A stretch of 64,000 bases of DNA from Engraulis encrasicolus (GCF_034702125.1 NC_085872.1:27496634-27560633), one strand, 5' to 3'. Positions 36,601-48,953 are shown, counted from the stretch's first letter. Program-made: numbers and translations. Notes: generated by a model not told the origin, from the letters alone.

Positions 36601-36708
36601 TACAAAATAACAAGAAAACATATTTAATGCGAAACTACACAAACCTCCATACAGCCATTCTTCCTCTTCGTCACCCGTTGTGGTTTTATCCGTCTCCTCC
36701 GCAGACAT
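15638..36708 (-). CDS. fip1l1: Pre-mRNA 3'-end-processing factor FIP1 (FIP1L1), complete
   Basis: CPSF subunit that binds U-rich RNA and recruits poly(A) polymerase in the nucleus. Seventeen minus-strand exons: 36708-36645, 33847-33790, 33686-33623, 33517-33411, 33302-33238, 33086-32976, 32722-32598, 32405-32287, 25388-25335, 24822-24723, 21809-21653, 21452-21426, 21306-21255, 20352-20294, 19547-19346, 19023-18874, 15779-15638; 1656 nt, 551 aa (human 594). An acidic N-terminus (DEEEEWLYG) is followed by [15 protein letters not shown], the Fip1 motif near residues 150-195 ([20 protein letters not shown]), VEGRRR, a proline-rich stretch (about 290-385), an Arg/Glu/Asp region with REKERE repeats, and a basic C-terminus with [17 protein letters not shown]. 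All phases agree. The exon at 25388-25335 ([13 protein letters not shown]) is the least certain. Two short segments of the human protein have no counterpart. The last intron and the 6.9-kb intron after 32287 are packed with transposons. Confidence 0.95.
16294..17233. mobile_element. hAT element inserted in the Tc1 relic
   Basis: The ends read TAGTGTTGCAC and GTGCAACACTA, with subterminal CGATACCGATACC repeats. The 8-bp duplication cttctgtt lies at 16286-16293 and 17234-17241, inside Tc1 transposase sequence. A second element (16579-17105) sits within it. Confidence 0.92.
16579..17105. mobile_element. Element nested in the hAT, with TAA duplication
   Basis: The ends are AGGTGCCGGTATGCTTGCTG and its reverse complement, flanked by TAA at 16576-16578 and 17106-17108. 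A 3-bp TWA duplication fits PIF/Harbinger. The interior is GC-rich with CpG-dense blocks and has no transposase. Confidence 0.75.
17539..18365. mobile_element. Second hAT element in the Tc1 relic, 827 bp
   Basis: The ends are CAGGGCTTTGAACCG and CGGTTCAAAGCCCTG. The 8-bp duplication gtttgaac lies at 17531-17538 and 18366-18373. Internal CCGGTT and GTTCCGTTC motifs are repeated in both orientations. No coding frame. Confidence 0.93.
18625..18857 (+). mobile_element. Hairpin retroposon, copy 2, next to a fip1l1 splice donor
   Basis: Same arms and tail as the copy at 2751-3000, truncated at its 5' end. It is flanked by the 14-bp direct repeat ggaaagagcattgt at 18611-18624 and 18858-18871. The right-hand repeat ends at the donor GT of the fip1l1 exon ending at 18874, so the target site began at about intron position +3. 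The tail ends GTGCAAAAGCGTCTTTGTTG. Confidence 0.8.
19090..19258 (-). mobile_element. tRNA-derived SINE, family B copy
   Basis: The minus-strand head reads CCTAACGGTAGGGGACTCGT then the B-box CCGGGTTCGATTCCTGG, followed by a body with an ACTTTCTGTCATCATC-type stretch. A related copy is at 53338. It lies in a fip1l1 intron in sense orientation. Confidence 0.75.
20808..21100. mobile_element. MITE related to the 52560 TTAA family
   Basis: It begins near AGGTGCATTATGCAATAT and ends near GCATAGTGCACCT, with internal AATTCATGCTGCCCATTCAC shared with the element at 52560-52916. Diverged; the flanking TTAA is not intact. Confidence 0.65.
21870..22098. mobile_element. Truncated copy of the CAGGGGTGGGGAACC hAT MITE
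   Basis: Shares ACGGCCCT, AAATCCTGGTTT and the terminal GAATGAAAAAGGTTCCCCAC block with the complete copy at 23601. The left end is missing. Confidence 0.8.
22270..22650. other. Unclassified inverted-repeat region
   Basis: AATCAGTCTGGCAAAAGCC near 22308 is partly matched in reverse by GGCTTTTGCCAGACGATGTG near 22596, suggesting a degraded palindromic element. No ends or duplication are clear. Confidence 0.35.
22837..23575 (-). mobile_element. LINE 3' fragment with reverse transcriptase C-terminus
   Basis: A 156-codon minus-strand frame (23563-23093) contains [11 protein letters not shown] and [12 protein letters not shown], the C-terminal region of non-LTR reverse transcriptases. A 3' tail follows, with TGGCATTGCCACAGCTAATG and AATAAACAAATAA near 22840. 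It is 5'-truncated and lacks the catalytic domain. Confidence 0.75.
23601..23921. mobile_element. Complete hAT MITE (CAGGGGTGGGGAACC family), 321 bp
   Basis: The ends are CAGGGGTGGGGAACC and GGTTCCCCACCCCTG. The 8-bp duplication ttctaacc lies at 23593-23600 and 23922-23929. It is the reference copy for relatives at 21870, 45076, 45950 and 49705. Confidence 0.95.
23930..24435 (+). mobile_element. L2/Rex-type LINE 3' fragment
   Basis: Plus-strand frames read [20 protein letters not shown] and [20 protein letters not shown], the C-terminal tail of L2/CR1-like reverse transcriptases. The 3' end AAGTGGCTTTGGTTGAGAAG then CATCTGCCAAATAC is the common fish L2-like tail. Heavily truncated. Confidence 0.75.
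25996..30214 (-). pseudogene. L1 ORF2 (endonuclease-reverse transcriptase), disrupted
   Basis: The start [14 protein letters not shown] with LLQETHL and GGDWNVKL is the apurinic-like endonuclease. A hAT MITE interrupts it just after TRI, and the frame resumes at [20 protein letters not shown], which holds the SDH motif. The reverse transcriptase follows, with [44 protein letters not shown] and the catalytic FADD. Frame shifts occur between SPLLFAIF and FADD (about 27715-27750) and again downstream of 26886, so no full protein can be made. Confidence 0.92.
29175..29604. mobile_element. hAT MITE nested in L1 ORF2, 430 bp
   Basis: It begins TAGGGGTGGGTATTGGC and ends GCACACCCCTA. The 8-bp duplication caatgcgt lies at 29167-29174 and 29605-29612. 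The inside holds repeated CGATGCATTG- and CACGAT-type motifs. It interrupts the L1 endonuclease and postdates that L1. Confidence 0.93.
30642..31682 (-). CDS. L1 ORF1 protein (RNA-binding chaperone type), intact frame
   Basis: 346 codons from an ATG. ORF1 proteins trimerise and coat LINE RNA. A basic head ([17 protein letters not shown]) is followed by a predicted coiled coil at residues about 55-120 ([20 protein letters not shown]), an RRM-like stretch starting [18 protein letters not shown], and a C-terminal domain with YPAKLKVHL. The host LINE is dead in ORF2, so this frame is probably a recent relic rather than a host gene. Confidence 0.85.
   Translation of the reverse strand: MSHHGKTQKGKMDGKKGKEPKSSYVQRTLDEANSTASPHQERDNVAAILAELRHFRQENNEKLTDMTSAIKSLEQTVGNLGERLTEAEDRINQVEDDSARSSRLLGYLLRRERQLEERCEALENYTRRNNLRIYGVPEGKETGDVVKWAETFLTELLDLPRETPLMIERAHRSLQQTRTQPGARSNRTQPTGQQGRPPASPPPPRSLIVRFVDHQQKQQVISKAWSSNNLEYEGNRIYMDHDYSPMVQKRRREYSDIKKQLKEKNIRFQTPYPAKLKVHLQDGVRTYSSAWQAAEDLQSIGIKTTISDEEKMSKELNRVGWQVAMDGSRRGDLITRNLIQDVEALQ
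34271..35507. mobile_element. 1.24-kb element with internal TTAAGCCCA modules, fip1l1 intron 1
   Basis: The ends AGTAAGGTAAGCGTACCCAT and its reverse complement are inverted repeats of about 28 bp. The motif CCATTTAAGCCCAC or CCATTAAGCCC recurs inside in both orientations (near 34484, 34864, 34893, 35461 and 35483), including a palindrome around 34470-34500. No coding frame and no clear target duplication; unclassified. Confidence 0.7.
35613..35890 (+). mobile_element. tRNA-derived SINE, family A copy
   Basis: Full-length: head CGGTTAGGGCATCAGACTTG with B-box-like GGTTGCCGGTTTGACTCC, body with CTGAGGTACCCCTGAGCATG, and 3' part ending near AACAATGGGAATTGGGC. It lies in fip1l1 intron 1, antisense to the gene. 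Confidence 0.85.
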
Positions 36709-36990
36709 TTTGAATGAACGAAATCCGTGCAAAGTTACACTTGCTTAATAAAACCACAATAAACAAGCACTTAAGTATGCTTGTGTGCTTAGCACCTTCC
36801 AATTTAACATCAAACAAAATCTACATGTTCGATAGTCAGACGGACCTCATAATGCTTCTATTTAGTGTAGTAGAATCAAAGATAAATAGCCGGGGTAGCA
36901 CTAGCAAGACATTAGTTTGTAATTCATTTCTTTCCGAGCAAAGGAGGAACTACTTCCGGTTTACAAAAAGGGGCGTGTTGATTGTCAACT
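36709..36990 (-). promoter_or_regulatory. fip1l1 promoter region
   Basis: Upstream of the fip1l1 start. An ETS-type ACCGGAAGT (minus, 36952-36960) lies about 245 bp from the ATG, beside a GC-box-like GGGGCG. No TATA box was seen. The start of transcription is inferred only roughly. Confidence 0.4.
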
Positions 36991-37080
36991 AGAACCCTGC
37001 TAGAACCAAAGAACGTGGTTCTTTGCTAGAACGCTGCAGTGAGCTCAAAACCATGAAGTTAATTTAAGTGTCTTTGATGT

Positions 37081-37138
37081 GCTTTTACAATAATAATAAT
37101 CATAATTATAATAATAATAATAACAATAATAATAATGA
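37081..37138. repeat. (AAT)n microsatellite
   Basis: AT-rich trinucleotide run with a few interruptions. Confidence 0.85.
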
Positions 37139-37280
37139 GCTTGAAGCCTAAAGTTGATGTGTCCTGTGAAAATGTTACTAGTCAAATCAGCGTTTATTTG
37201 CAATTATAGGCCTAGGTGATAATTTAAATTGTTGCCTATTAGCCTTGGCCTACATGGGTTCGCAATGTTTGTAAACACAA

Positions 37281-37450
37281 TGGGTGTTTCTCAAAACCTA
37301 TCAGTGCATTTCCAAGTGTATCAGCCTAATTAGACACGCTCAGTGATTGGTTACTCTTTGGTGAATTCTAGGAATATCCAATCACTGGGTGTGACTAATT
37401 AGGCTGATACACTTGGAAGTGCTATGCACTAGGTTTTGAGAAATACCCAA
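37281..37450. mobile_element. Palindromic MITE, ~170 bp
   Basis: The arm TGTTTCTCAAAACCTA...CCAAGTGTATCAGCC (37285-37330) is repeated in reverse complement at 37395-37445. Ends GGGTGTTTCTC and GAGAAATACCC differ by one base. The flanking duplication is unclear. Confidence 0.75.
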
Positions 37451-37647
37451 TGTTTTGAGGAGGGGCCAGACACTGGCAGCCAACCACGTGAGCTAATATT
37501 TTGAACCATAGCAGTTTCCATCAATCAGAAGTTGAGTTGTGCGCAGCTAGAGTCCCGCAGTGAGGGGAAAACAAAAATGTACAACCCATGTATATATAGC
37601 CTACTTTCCATCATCGAAAGGCAATAAAAACCTAGGAATCCCCTTTT

Positions 37648-37768
37648 GTAGTGAAGGGGAGTAGAGTTGCCCAGCTGGGACTTGAACCCAGATCTAGTAA
37701 ACTGGGGCTCTGACCCCAGAAGGTCTGGGTTCGTGTCCCAGCTGGGCAACTCTACTCCCCTTCGCTAC
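37648..37768. repeat. Inverted repeat of tRNA-like arms
   Basis: Arms of about 43 nt (37648-37690 and 37726-37768) contain GTTGCCCAGCTGGGAC and a B-box-like GGGTTCGTGTCCC. It is followed by TGGTGTCAGAAGTGGGAT, which resembles a retrotransposon primer-binding site. Possibly the edge of an LTR element; not resolved. Confidence 0.5.
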
Positions 37769-37974
37769 AAATGGTGTCAGAAGTGGGATGTCTACAGTGA
37801 GGCCATTGGAGGCGTAGCCTACCCACTGTGTGTGAGCCGTAATTCCATGTGAGGGTCTCTTCATCTCTACATTTCTTATAATAAGCAATTATTTCTCAAA
37901 GCAAGAAAAAGGAGGGTGCATAGGCTAAACTGCACAAGAGTGGTTTATGAGTTAAGTTTTTTGGTTCCTGCAAT

Positions 37975-38400
37975 ATGTGACGGAGATGTTCTGGTACAGT
38001 CCGTCCCCATCATCGGGGACGCAAACCTGTGACCTCGTCAATTACAAGAGTACGGAAATGGGAGACACAGTACAATACCACTGGACTAAAGGACCAGTCC
38101 TCCAGCCCAACGGCATCGACACTGTATCAGGCTTTCGGGAGGGAGGTTTACTAACGTTACACACTAACTTTATCCTCCGTTACACTCTCCCCTCACTCCC
38201 ATCCGGGTCATGGCACCACTGTGACGGAGGTGTTCTTGCACAGTCCGTCCCCCTCGGGGACACGAACCTGTCACCTCGTCAACTACTACAGTCCGGAAAT
38301 GGGAGACACGATACCGCTGGACTAAAGGTCCTCCAGCGCAATGGCATCGGCACTGTATCAGGCTTTCGGGAGGGAGGTTACCTCCGTTACAAATTCAGTG
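37975..38400 (-). repeat. Two tandem copies of a tRNA-derived repeat
   Basis: Copies at about 37977-38145 and 38220-38395 share CAGTCCGTCCCC, GACCTCGTCAA, GGAAATGGGAGACAC and ATCAGGCTTTCGGGAGGGAG. On the minus strand TTTAGTCCAGTGGTAT and GGTTTGCGTCC resemble A and B boxes, so a tRNA-type SINE origin is likely. Confidence 0.6.
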
Positions 38401-38563
38401 GATAACATTGGAAAAGGAAAAGGAACGTTGGGAAAGTGGGACAGCTGGTGAGGTGGGAAGGAGAAGACTGGCCCAATCTCCCAGACTAGGTTAAAAAAAA
38501 CTTCCCAGTTGATCTCTACTCTGGAAAATGGTCTTCATTACACCTCCTTTATCTTGTGTCTGT

Positions 38564-38955
<392 letters not shown>

Positions 38956-39181
38956 GTCCAAAACACTTCTGCTTGTAGGCTACTAAGCGGTGACATTGTG
39001 AGGAATCTTCACCCCTATCATCTCTGTGCAATGCCTGCTTTATGATAATTTAACCCATTGTCTTCATGCACCTTACCAGAATCTATGTTTTACCTTAATT
39101 ACTGTGTAATGTGTCTTTTTTCTTAGGCTAAAAAACATAAACCTAGGCTATGCACATTTTTGAAATAGAGGGGGGCGGGTT

Positions 39182-39183
<2 letters not shown>

Positions 39184-39257
<74 letters not shown>
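39184..39257. repeat. (AG)n microsatellite downstream of itln
   Basis: 74 bp of perfect AG, CT in the itln sense, about 280 bp past the itln stop. Confidence 0.95.
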
Positions 39258-39259
<2 letters not shown>

Positions 39260-39379
39260 AATTTCAATGAATAAGGTCTGAATTAACGCCATGGTGAGAT
39301 GTGGTAAATACATTTTATGAATGTTTTTCACAGACAGAGTCCTATAATAAAAAAAAAATATTGATACAGGCTAAGTTCA

Positions 39380-39385
39380 TTTAAT
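39380..39385 (-). terminator. Candidate itln polyadenylation signal
   Basis: ATTAAA on the minus strand, 154 nt past the itln stop. It is a common variant hexamer, and no AATAAA lies closer. Confidence 0.35.
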
Positions 39386-39538
39386 GTGAACATGGAGAAA
39401 TTACATTTGACACACCAGAGGCATTTCTTAAAGTGTTTTAGCTCAAGTGCTAGTTTGCAACACAGTCCACAACAGGCCCTCAAAAAAGATAGAACAATCA
39501 AAATACGAGGGCACAAAAATACAATACAATGAGTGTGT

Positions 39539-42736
<3,198 letters not shown>

Positions 42737-43256
42737 GATGAATTCCAGAGTGAGCCTTTTAGCTCACACACAGGTTTATTTATACTACTGATCGAAACCT
42801 GTCACTGTTTCACCAGAATGGAAATAGGCCAGTTTCGTAATAATGAACTTTACCGACTTGCGGGCATCCCTTATTCGTAAATAATCAATGGGGGGTTTTT
42901 TAAGGTTATAGGCAACAGCACAATGTTTCATGTTTAAATATATTTAGATGCAAACAATAGGCCTACATGATGACATGCTAATAACATAATGTAACAGTAT
43001 GTTTGTTATCACTGTAACAAACAATGGCAATCACAACATAGTCCAAAATAAAAAATATATGTTGGATGTACATATTATGAATTTATTTGCATTCTCAAAT
43101 TCAATTCAGTTCTTTATTCCAGACCCAAGGGGATCCATATCACATATAAAAACAAAGAGCAAAACAAAACAAACAACAAAACAGATATTGCATGGCTCAT
43201 CTCAAATAAAGGCATGTTCGCCAGTGACTCCATAAGTTTGAGAACAGTCTTACAGA

Positions 43257-44687
43257 CCCAGGTGAAAAACCCATATACTTAAAGTGTACTTTTTTTGACC
43301 GTACTTAGTACAAAGTGTACTATTTTCGGCGATTTAAAGTGCGCTTCATTGCACTATTAGTGCGCTGAAGCACTACTAAAGCAGTACTTCAACACACTTG
43401 CAGCACACTGAGGATGCTAAATTGGCACCGCTTTTGGACAACTTTAAGTGCACTACAAGCATACTTTTGAAAGTATGCTCCAAACACGCTTTTCATGCAT
43501 TCGTATGGCATTAATAGTGTGCTTGAGTACACTTCTATAACATTTTATTGTTACTAGAAGAACAATAAAAGTAGGCTATATTAACTTCATGCTTCTTTGG
43601 ACTACATTGGAACATTTTAAGTCTGTAAAAAGTATATCATATTAAGTATTGTAAATATATAACAGGTATGCTTGAAGTATATTTACAGTACACTCCCAAG
43701 TACAACGAATAATATAAATGTAATACTACAATCCATGCTGGTTCTCAGAGCTTGTACATTATACACAGCCACATGTCACTGTAGTGATACAGTATACATG
43801 CCTGGCACGACTGACATTTACAATCATTGCATTATCACAGAGATTTCAGATACACATTTCACTTTATTTCACTCTTGTTCCACCTTCCTGTAGTTGATCA
43901 TTTGAATTGATCATTAATGGTGACCCTTGATTCTTTGTTTGAACAACTAGTTCCAACTTACCTCTCACCATGATTTTATGGGAAGTGTGAGCCTATATAT
44001 ACCAGAACATATACGTGACCATCATAATGACGGTGGGAACATGGCCATTTTTTGTGTACCACTTTAAAATTTTAAAACTCCTACAATAAATGCAGAGTAT
44101 AACAATGAGTAATATTTTCATGCAAACCAAAGATATTCCTTAGAGGTAAATGGATTTCTGTTTGAGAAATTTAGCTCCAAGAAGTGCATTGCATGATGGT
44201 ACATGCATGATGGGTAAATGAACTTTGTGTAAGCACACTTTGAATATATTTGGGTGAAGTACAATCATGGTGCACTTAGAAAAAGTGTACTTGCAATATG
44301 TTAAAGCGATTTACTTTAAAGCGCACTATAGAAAATCACACTTCGAAGACATTTGGGTGAAGTGTAATCATATTGCACTTTAAAAAAGTACAATTGCAAT
44401 ATGTTATTAAAAAATACACTTTTAGTAAGTTCACTATTAGAACACTATTAGTATATTCCTCTAAATACACTTTAGCCAAACATCTTCGAAGTACACTTGA
44501 AGTATGGTTCGCTAAGTGTACTTTCTTTGAGAGCAACTTAATTACATCTAATTTTAAGTACACTTTAAATAAGCATATTGTAAACATGCTTTTTCTTAGC
44601 ACAAAAAGCACGAGTGCACTTTTAACATGCTAAGTACACTTCAGTCATGCTTTTATTGTACTAAATTGAACCACTTTTTCACCTGGG
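43257..44687. mobile_element. 1.43-kb element built from AAGTGTACTT-type modules
   Basis: The ends CCCAGGTGAAAAA and TTTTTCACCTGGG are perfect inverted repeats. The inside is filled with variants of AAGTGTACTT and its reverse complement on both strands, plus AAAGCACACT-type blocks. Reading frames here are repeat artefacts. Superfamily not assigned. Confidence 0.7.
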
Positions 44688-45075
44688 GAGCTACGACCAG
44701 GACTAGCCAAAACAGCAACTATCATTCTGAGACTCAGATGCCCTGCACATGAATCTATACATCAAATTACGTAGCTGCGCAAGTAGGTACCCCAGCATTG
44801 ACAAACATTTGACTTGCACTAGACCTTCTTGGGATTCTCAGCAGCAGTCTCATGCTGTCATTGTAGGCCACTATAATGCTGCCTTGCTTGTAGTGGCACA
44901 ACAGGTCAAACAAATGCTCTTATGCAAAGTGTCCACCCACTATGCCGCAATTTTATGAATGAACTATATGGTGCTGATGATCAGGACTGTAACAACCTGT
45001 CACAGCCCTGTTGTCACTGGCATGGTTAGGGTGTTTTTGCACACCTCCATTTTAACGGGAGTGTTGGATGTAATC

Positions 45076-45385
45076 CAGGGGTGGGGAACCTTTTTTATTT
45101 TATTACTTCAAATTCCTCCAAGGGTCGTACTATGAACACAAACCAGGTTTTCCCCCTGCACTTTAGGCCTATATTGAAGGTGGCCACCTTTACAACAGAC
45201 CCCACCCTCTCAAGGTCCCCTGAAATATAACCTCATTGTGTTGCAAATGCAATTTAATCTAAGTTTCCTTTACAAAACATGTCACATTTCATGTGAAGCT
45301 GCATAACATTCAAATTATATCAGGGCCAGATAAGACGGCCTCAAGGGCTGTGAACAGCTCTCGATACATAGGTTCCCCACCCCTG
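45076..45385. mobile_element. hAT MITE (CAGGGGTGGGGAACC family), 310 bp
   Basis: Complete, with both terminal repeats and the 8-bp duplication atgtaatc at 45068-45075 and 45386-45393. Confidence 0.93.
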
Positions 45386-45597
45386 ATGTAATCAATCAAA
45401 GTAGTAAATAGTAATTAAAAAACACCCATTACACTGGCAGTTTTATTGCACACAACGTTTGTCATTCCTGAAGAAAGTATGAATGACCAAAATGCTGTGA
45501 GCAATAAACTGCAAGTATCGGACAGTGTGTGGGGGTCCATCACTGTCACTGACTCATTCCACTTGGTGACTGTCTCCATCTCCAACACTCACATAAT

Positions 45598-45831
45598 ACT
45601 GAAAGCCCATTTGGGAAACTCCAACTCCCATTGTCACAGCACACAGCACTCCACAGCACACAAGTGAACACTGCACACAACGAAATTGCATTCATGCCTC
45701 ACCTGTACAAAGGGGCAGACCTCAGTGGCGCCCCACGGGAGCAGTGCGGCGGAACCATACCATGCTCAGGGTACCTCAGTCGTGGAGGAGGATGGGGGAG
45801 AGCACTGGTTAATTACTCCCCCCACCAACCT
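45598..45831 (-). mobile_element. Family A SINE, head-truncated
   Basis: Runs from the 3' GGGAAACTCCAACTCCCATT through CTCAGGGTACCTCAGTCGTG to CCACCAACCTG. The tRNA-like head is missing. Confidence 0.8.
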
Positions 45832-45950
45832 GCATAAACTATGGTGGTACTGATGATCAGGACAGTAACAATGTGTCACAACCCTGTTGTCACTGGCATG
45901 GTTAGAGTGTTTTTGCACACCTTAATTTTAATGGGAGTGTTGGATGTAAT

Positions 45951-46651
45951 CCAGGGGTGGGGAACCTTTTTTTATTCGAAGGGCTACTTCAAATTCCTCC
46001 AAGGGCCATAAAAGTCTACCCAGGCTCCGCCTTAGTGGTGACGCAACGCCTTCGGCTCCGCTACACTCACTAAGGCCAGAAGCTCGTTCAATCTGGATCC
46101 CGCTACAGCGGGAACTCCACCCACTTTCTCGGGAACTAATCAACTTTGAGCATTTCCAACCGTTCTGGGTAGAGGCGTGTTCAAAGCAGTGACGTTGTTT
46201 AAGCAGAGATGTTCTATTGGGGACTAAGAAATGTTTGGTTTAAACTTTGGCTCAGCCTGTTCTACCCTCGACCAGTAGCAAACCAAGGTAGGTGGGTCAA
46301 CCATGCCGTTTAAGAATGTTAGTTGTTAGGATCTTGGTCAGACCAAGTCTCGAAGAGATTTGAAAGTCATGATGATAATCAGGCAAGTAAAAGTCATTCA
46401 AGGGCCGTAGGCCTACTATGAACACAAACCAGGATTTCCCCTGGCACTTTTATTGAAGGTGGCCACCTTTACAACAGACCCCACCCTCTCACCCTCTCAA
46501 GGTCCCCTGAAATATAACTTACTGTAATTGTGTTGCAAATGCAATTTCTAAAATTTCTTCACAAAACATGTCATATTTCATCATAACATAAAAATTATAT
46601 CGGGGGCCAGATAAGATGGCCTCTAGGGCCGTAAACGGCTTTCGAGACATA
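45951..46651. mobile_element. hAT MITE copy split by another insertion
   Basis: The left part 45951-46014 and right part from about 46397 match the 45076 copy. The sequence between is flanked by the 8-bp repeat taaaagtc (about 46011 and 46388), as expected of a later hAT-like insertion, though that insert shows no clear inverted ends. The right terminus of the MITE is lost. Confidence 0.7.
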
Positions 46652-46679
46652 TCTCCAACACTCACATTATATACTGTAG

Positions 46680-47070
46680 CTATTATTATTATTGGTAGGC
46701 CTTATTCTACGCTTCATGCTTGTCTGTACCATTTTCTCACACTGTCCCATACCAGTTGCTGACTGCCATCAGTGGGGTTAGTGTTTGCTTTCTGAAGCGA
46801 TGATTAACAAACCAAATAGAGAATCATACGCTAGTAACACATAAATGCCACAGAGCGCAGAATAGGGCAGTGATACGGGAAACAAGCATGTGCAACTAAA
46901 AGTAAAGTGGCTTGCAAGTCCAAGTCAGTTTCAGAAATTAGTTAAGTTAACTACTGCATTACTGTCTCTGCATTAATGTTGTATATTATTTAACATTTCT
47001 GATTGTTGTTCTAAATGAAATGCTCTTCAAAATAATACAACTCAACACATTTCAGGTGTGTGCAAAACAG
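46680..47070. other. Spacer, no supported feature
   Basis: AT-rich sequence between the duplication and the receptor gene. Nothing was recognised. Confidence 0.55.
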
Positions 47071-47073
47071 GAA

Positions 47074-47079
47074 TTTATT
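47074..47079 (-). terminator. Candidate polyadenylation signal of the dopamine receptor
   Basis: AATAAA on the minus strand, about 730 nt past the receptor stop. Confidence 0.35.
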
Positions 47080-47807
47080 TGAAAATATACATTACAATCA
47101 CAAAAAGCAATTCACTTGGCGAGTGCATATCCCTTTGTCACAGAGTCCAAATAAAACCAACCTCCTCTGCCATATTGTGTGATTCACTTTGTTCAGTGCA
47201 AGGTTATCAAAACTGTAAACAGGATAAACAAGCTTAAAGTGACATGTCAATGTCAGGCGTAACACACACCAAAACATGTAGGCCTATTAATCCAAATACA
47301 CATTCACTTTTGAAAAGAATTCACAGTCAAAGTGTAATTGCAGCCATGCTGTCTATTAAATTCAAATACCCCAAGGGTAAATAACTGTGCTCTGACACAG
47401 TGAATGTGTTAGTTGTGTGTGTTCAGTGACACAGAATCAGTGACCCTTCCGTAAAAGTGAAATTGGCAATTATTTATGAAGGTGGTCCCACACAACAGTG
47501 TGTATATGCTCAGTGGAAAAGATAATGGAACTAATTAACCAAAAGGTGATGCCGTGCGTCACATCATAGACCTACTACACACATCCATTCAGTAAAAAAA
47601 AATGTTTGGCTATAAGTTAGACTGCAAGAAGGTCGCTTTGCATTTCATGTTTTGTGTTTGACAGAGGAAACACTTCAAGTTCATCCAGGTGATCAAAGTG
47701 GCTCTCCAGTCCAATTATTATACACAGATAGTGCCGAATATAGTCTGGAATCAAAACCTTGAGTAGCAATGACTGGTGAGAAAGTTTATCATATAAATAT
47801 TACATGT

Positions 47808-48953
47808 TTATATTGTGTTGGCCATGTTCATCATAGTTATATTGCCTTTAACGGGTGTAATATCTAGACTTACATTGACATAAGAAACACCCAGCAAGCT
47901 GCTCTGATTATTGGATCCAGTGTGGCTCATTATTCTACATGGGCTACCACTGAGCTCGCAGCAGTCCAATAGCCGCACGAATGCCTCCCTGAAATCTGCG
48001 TTAAACGCATAAATGATGGGATTCAACGACGAATTACACCATCCAAGCCACATGAAAATGGCAAACGTCGTTTCGCTTACACACTTTGGTCTGTCGTTCT
48101 GTGTTCCCTGACAGAACGGTATAATACAGTTCATCACAAAGAAAGGAAACCAGCAGCAAACGAAAACACCCATTATTATTGACAAAGTTTTGAGGAGTTT
48201 TGTCTCTTTGGAAAGCTTCATTTTCTGCCTGGGATAAGGAGACACATTTGATCTACAGGCAGCGGCATCAGCTGCGCGCTCCAGAGACGTGATCTTCTTT
48301 ATTTGGATATGAGCAATCTGATATATCTTTGTGTATGTAACAATCATTATTGCCACTGGTATATAGAAACTAACCAACGAGGACCATATAGCATAGGCCC
48401 TGCTAAGACTTGAGTCGCAGTTTTCAGCAGTTTGATTTGAGAGTTTTGCTTCAGTTACCTGTTCCGCCTTGTGCCACTGAAGTTGAACAGGGACCAGCGA
48501 GATAACTCCAGATAGGATCCATGTGAGGCTAACCACGAGAAGGGCCAACCTTTTGTTCATTTTCCTTTCATATCTGAACGGGCTGGAGATTGCCCAGTAA
48601 CGGTCCAGACTTATGACGCAGAGATTTAGGATGGAGGCAGTAGAACACATAATGTCAAAAGCCACCCATGTGTTGCAGAATGTCCCGAACGGCCAGTGAC
48701 CCAAGACCTCAGCAGCAGCCTTCCAAGGCATCACCAACACAGCCACCAACAAGTCTGACAGAGCCAAAGAAACGATAAAGATATTCGTGACTTTGGCCCT
48801 TAGATGGCGAAAGCGCAACACCGCTGCGCAAACGGCGAAGTTTCCAAATAATGTCCATAAAATCAACAGCAAAAAGACACAAGTCATTAATATCCGATTT
48901 GGAAACTCATCCATGCCAGAGACTCTTCCGGTGCTGTTTGATGGGTAATACAT
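47808..48953 (-). CDS. D1-family dopamine receptor (D5-like), single exon
   Basis: Class A GPCR expected to couple to Gs and raise cAMP. Intronless, 381 aa, as usual for D1-type receptors. Seven membrane segments are visible. Landmarks: Asn6 glycosylation site, Asp67 (2.50), Asp100 (3.32, amine contact) in [14 protein letters not shown] at 118-121 region, Ser191/Ser192/Ser195 (catechol contacts) before FYIPV, CWFPFF at 267-272, NPIIY at 311-315, and Cys331/332 as a palmitoylation site. [23 protein letters not shown] and CVSETTF resemble D5 more than D1, and the human DRD5 and CRMP1 genes share 4p16. The C-tail is about 60 aa, far shorter than in human D1 or D5. The first in-frame ATG is used. 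A teleost-specific D1-type paralogue (drd6 or drd7) is possible. Confidence 0.88.
   Translation of the reverse strand: MYYPSNSTGRVSGMDEFPNRILMTCVFLLLILWTLFGNFAVCAAVLRFRHLRAKVTNIFIVSLALSDLLVAVLVMPWKAAAEVLGHWPFGTFCNTWVAFDIMCSTASILNLCVISLDRYWAISSPFRYERKMNKRLALLVVSLTWILSGVISLVPVQLQWHKAEQVTEAKLSNQTAENCDSSLSRAYAIWSSLVSFYIPVAIMIVTYTKIYQIAHIQIKKITSLERAADAAACRSNVSPYPRQKMKLSKETKLLKTLSIIMGVFVCCWFPFFVMNCIIPFCQGTQNDRPKCVSETTFAIFMWLGWCNSSLNPIIYAFNADFREAFVRLLDCCELSGSPCRIMSHTGSNNQSSLLGVSYVNVSLDITPVKGNITMMNMANTI

Larger units (their letters stand above)
44950..46675. repeat. Tandem segmental duplication (two ~0.7-0.8-kb units)
   Basis: Unit 1 (about 44950-45610) and unit 2 (about 45835-46675) both begin GATGATCAGGAC, share TTGTCACTGGCATGGTTAG, carry a hAT MITE at the same site after GTTGGATGTAATC, and end CTCCAACACTCACAT. 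The MITE therefore predates the duplication. A SINE lies between the units. Confidence 0.85.
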
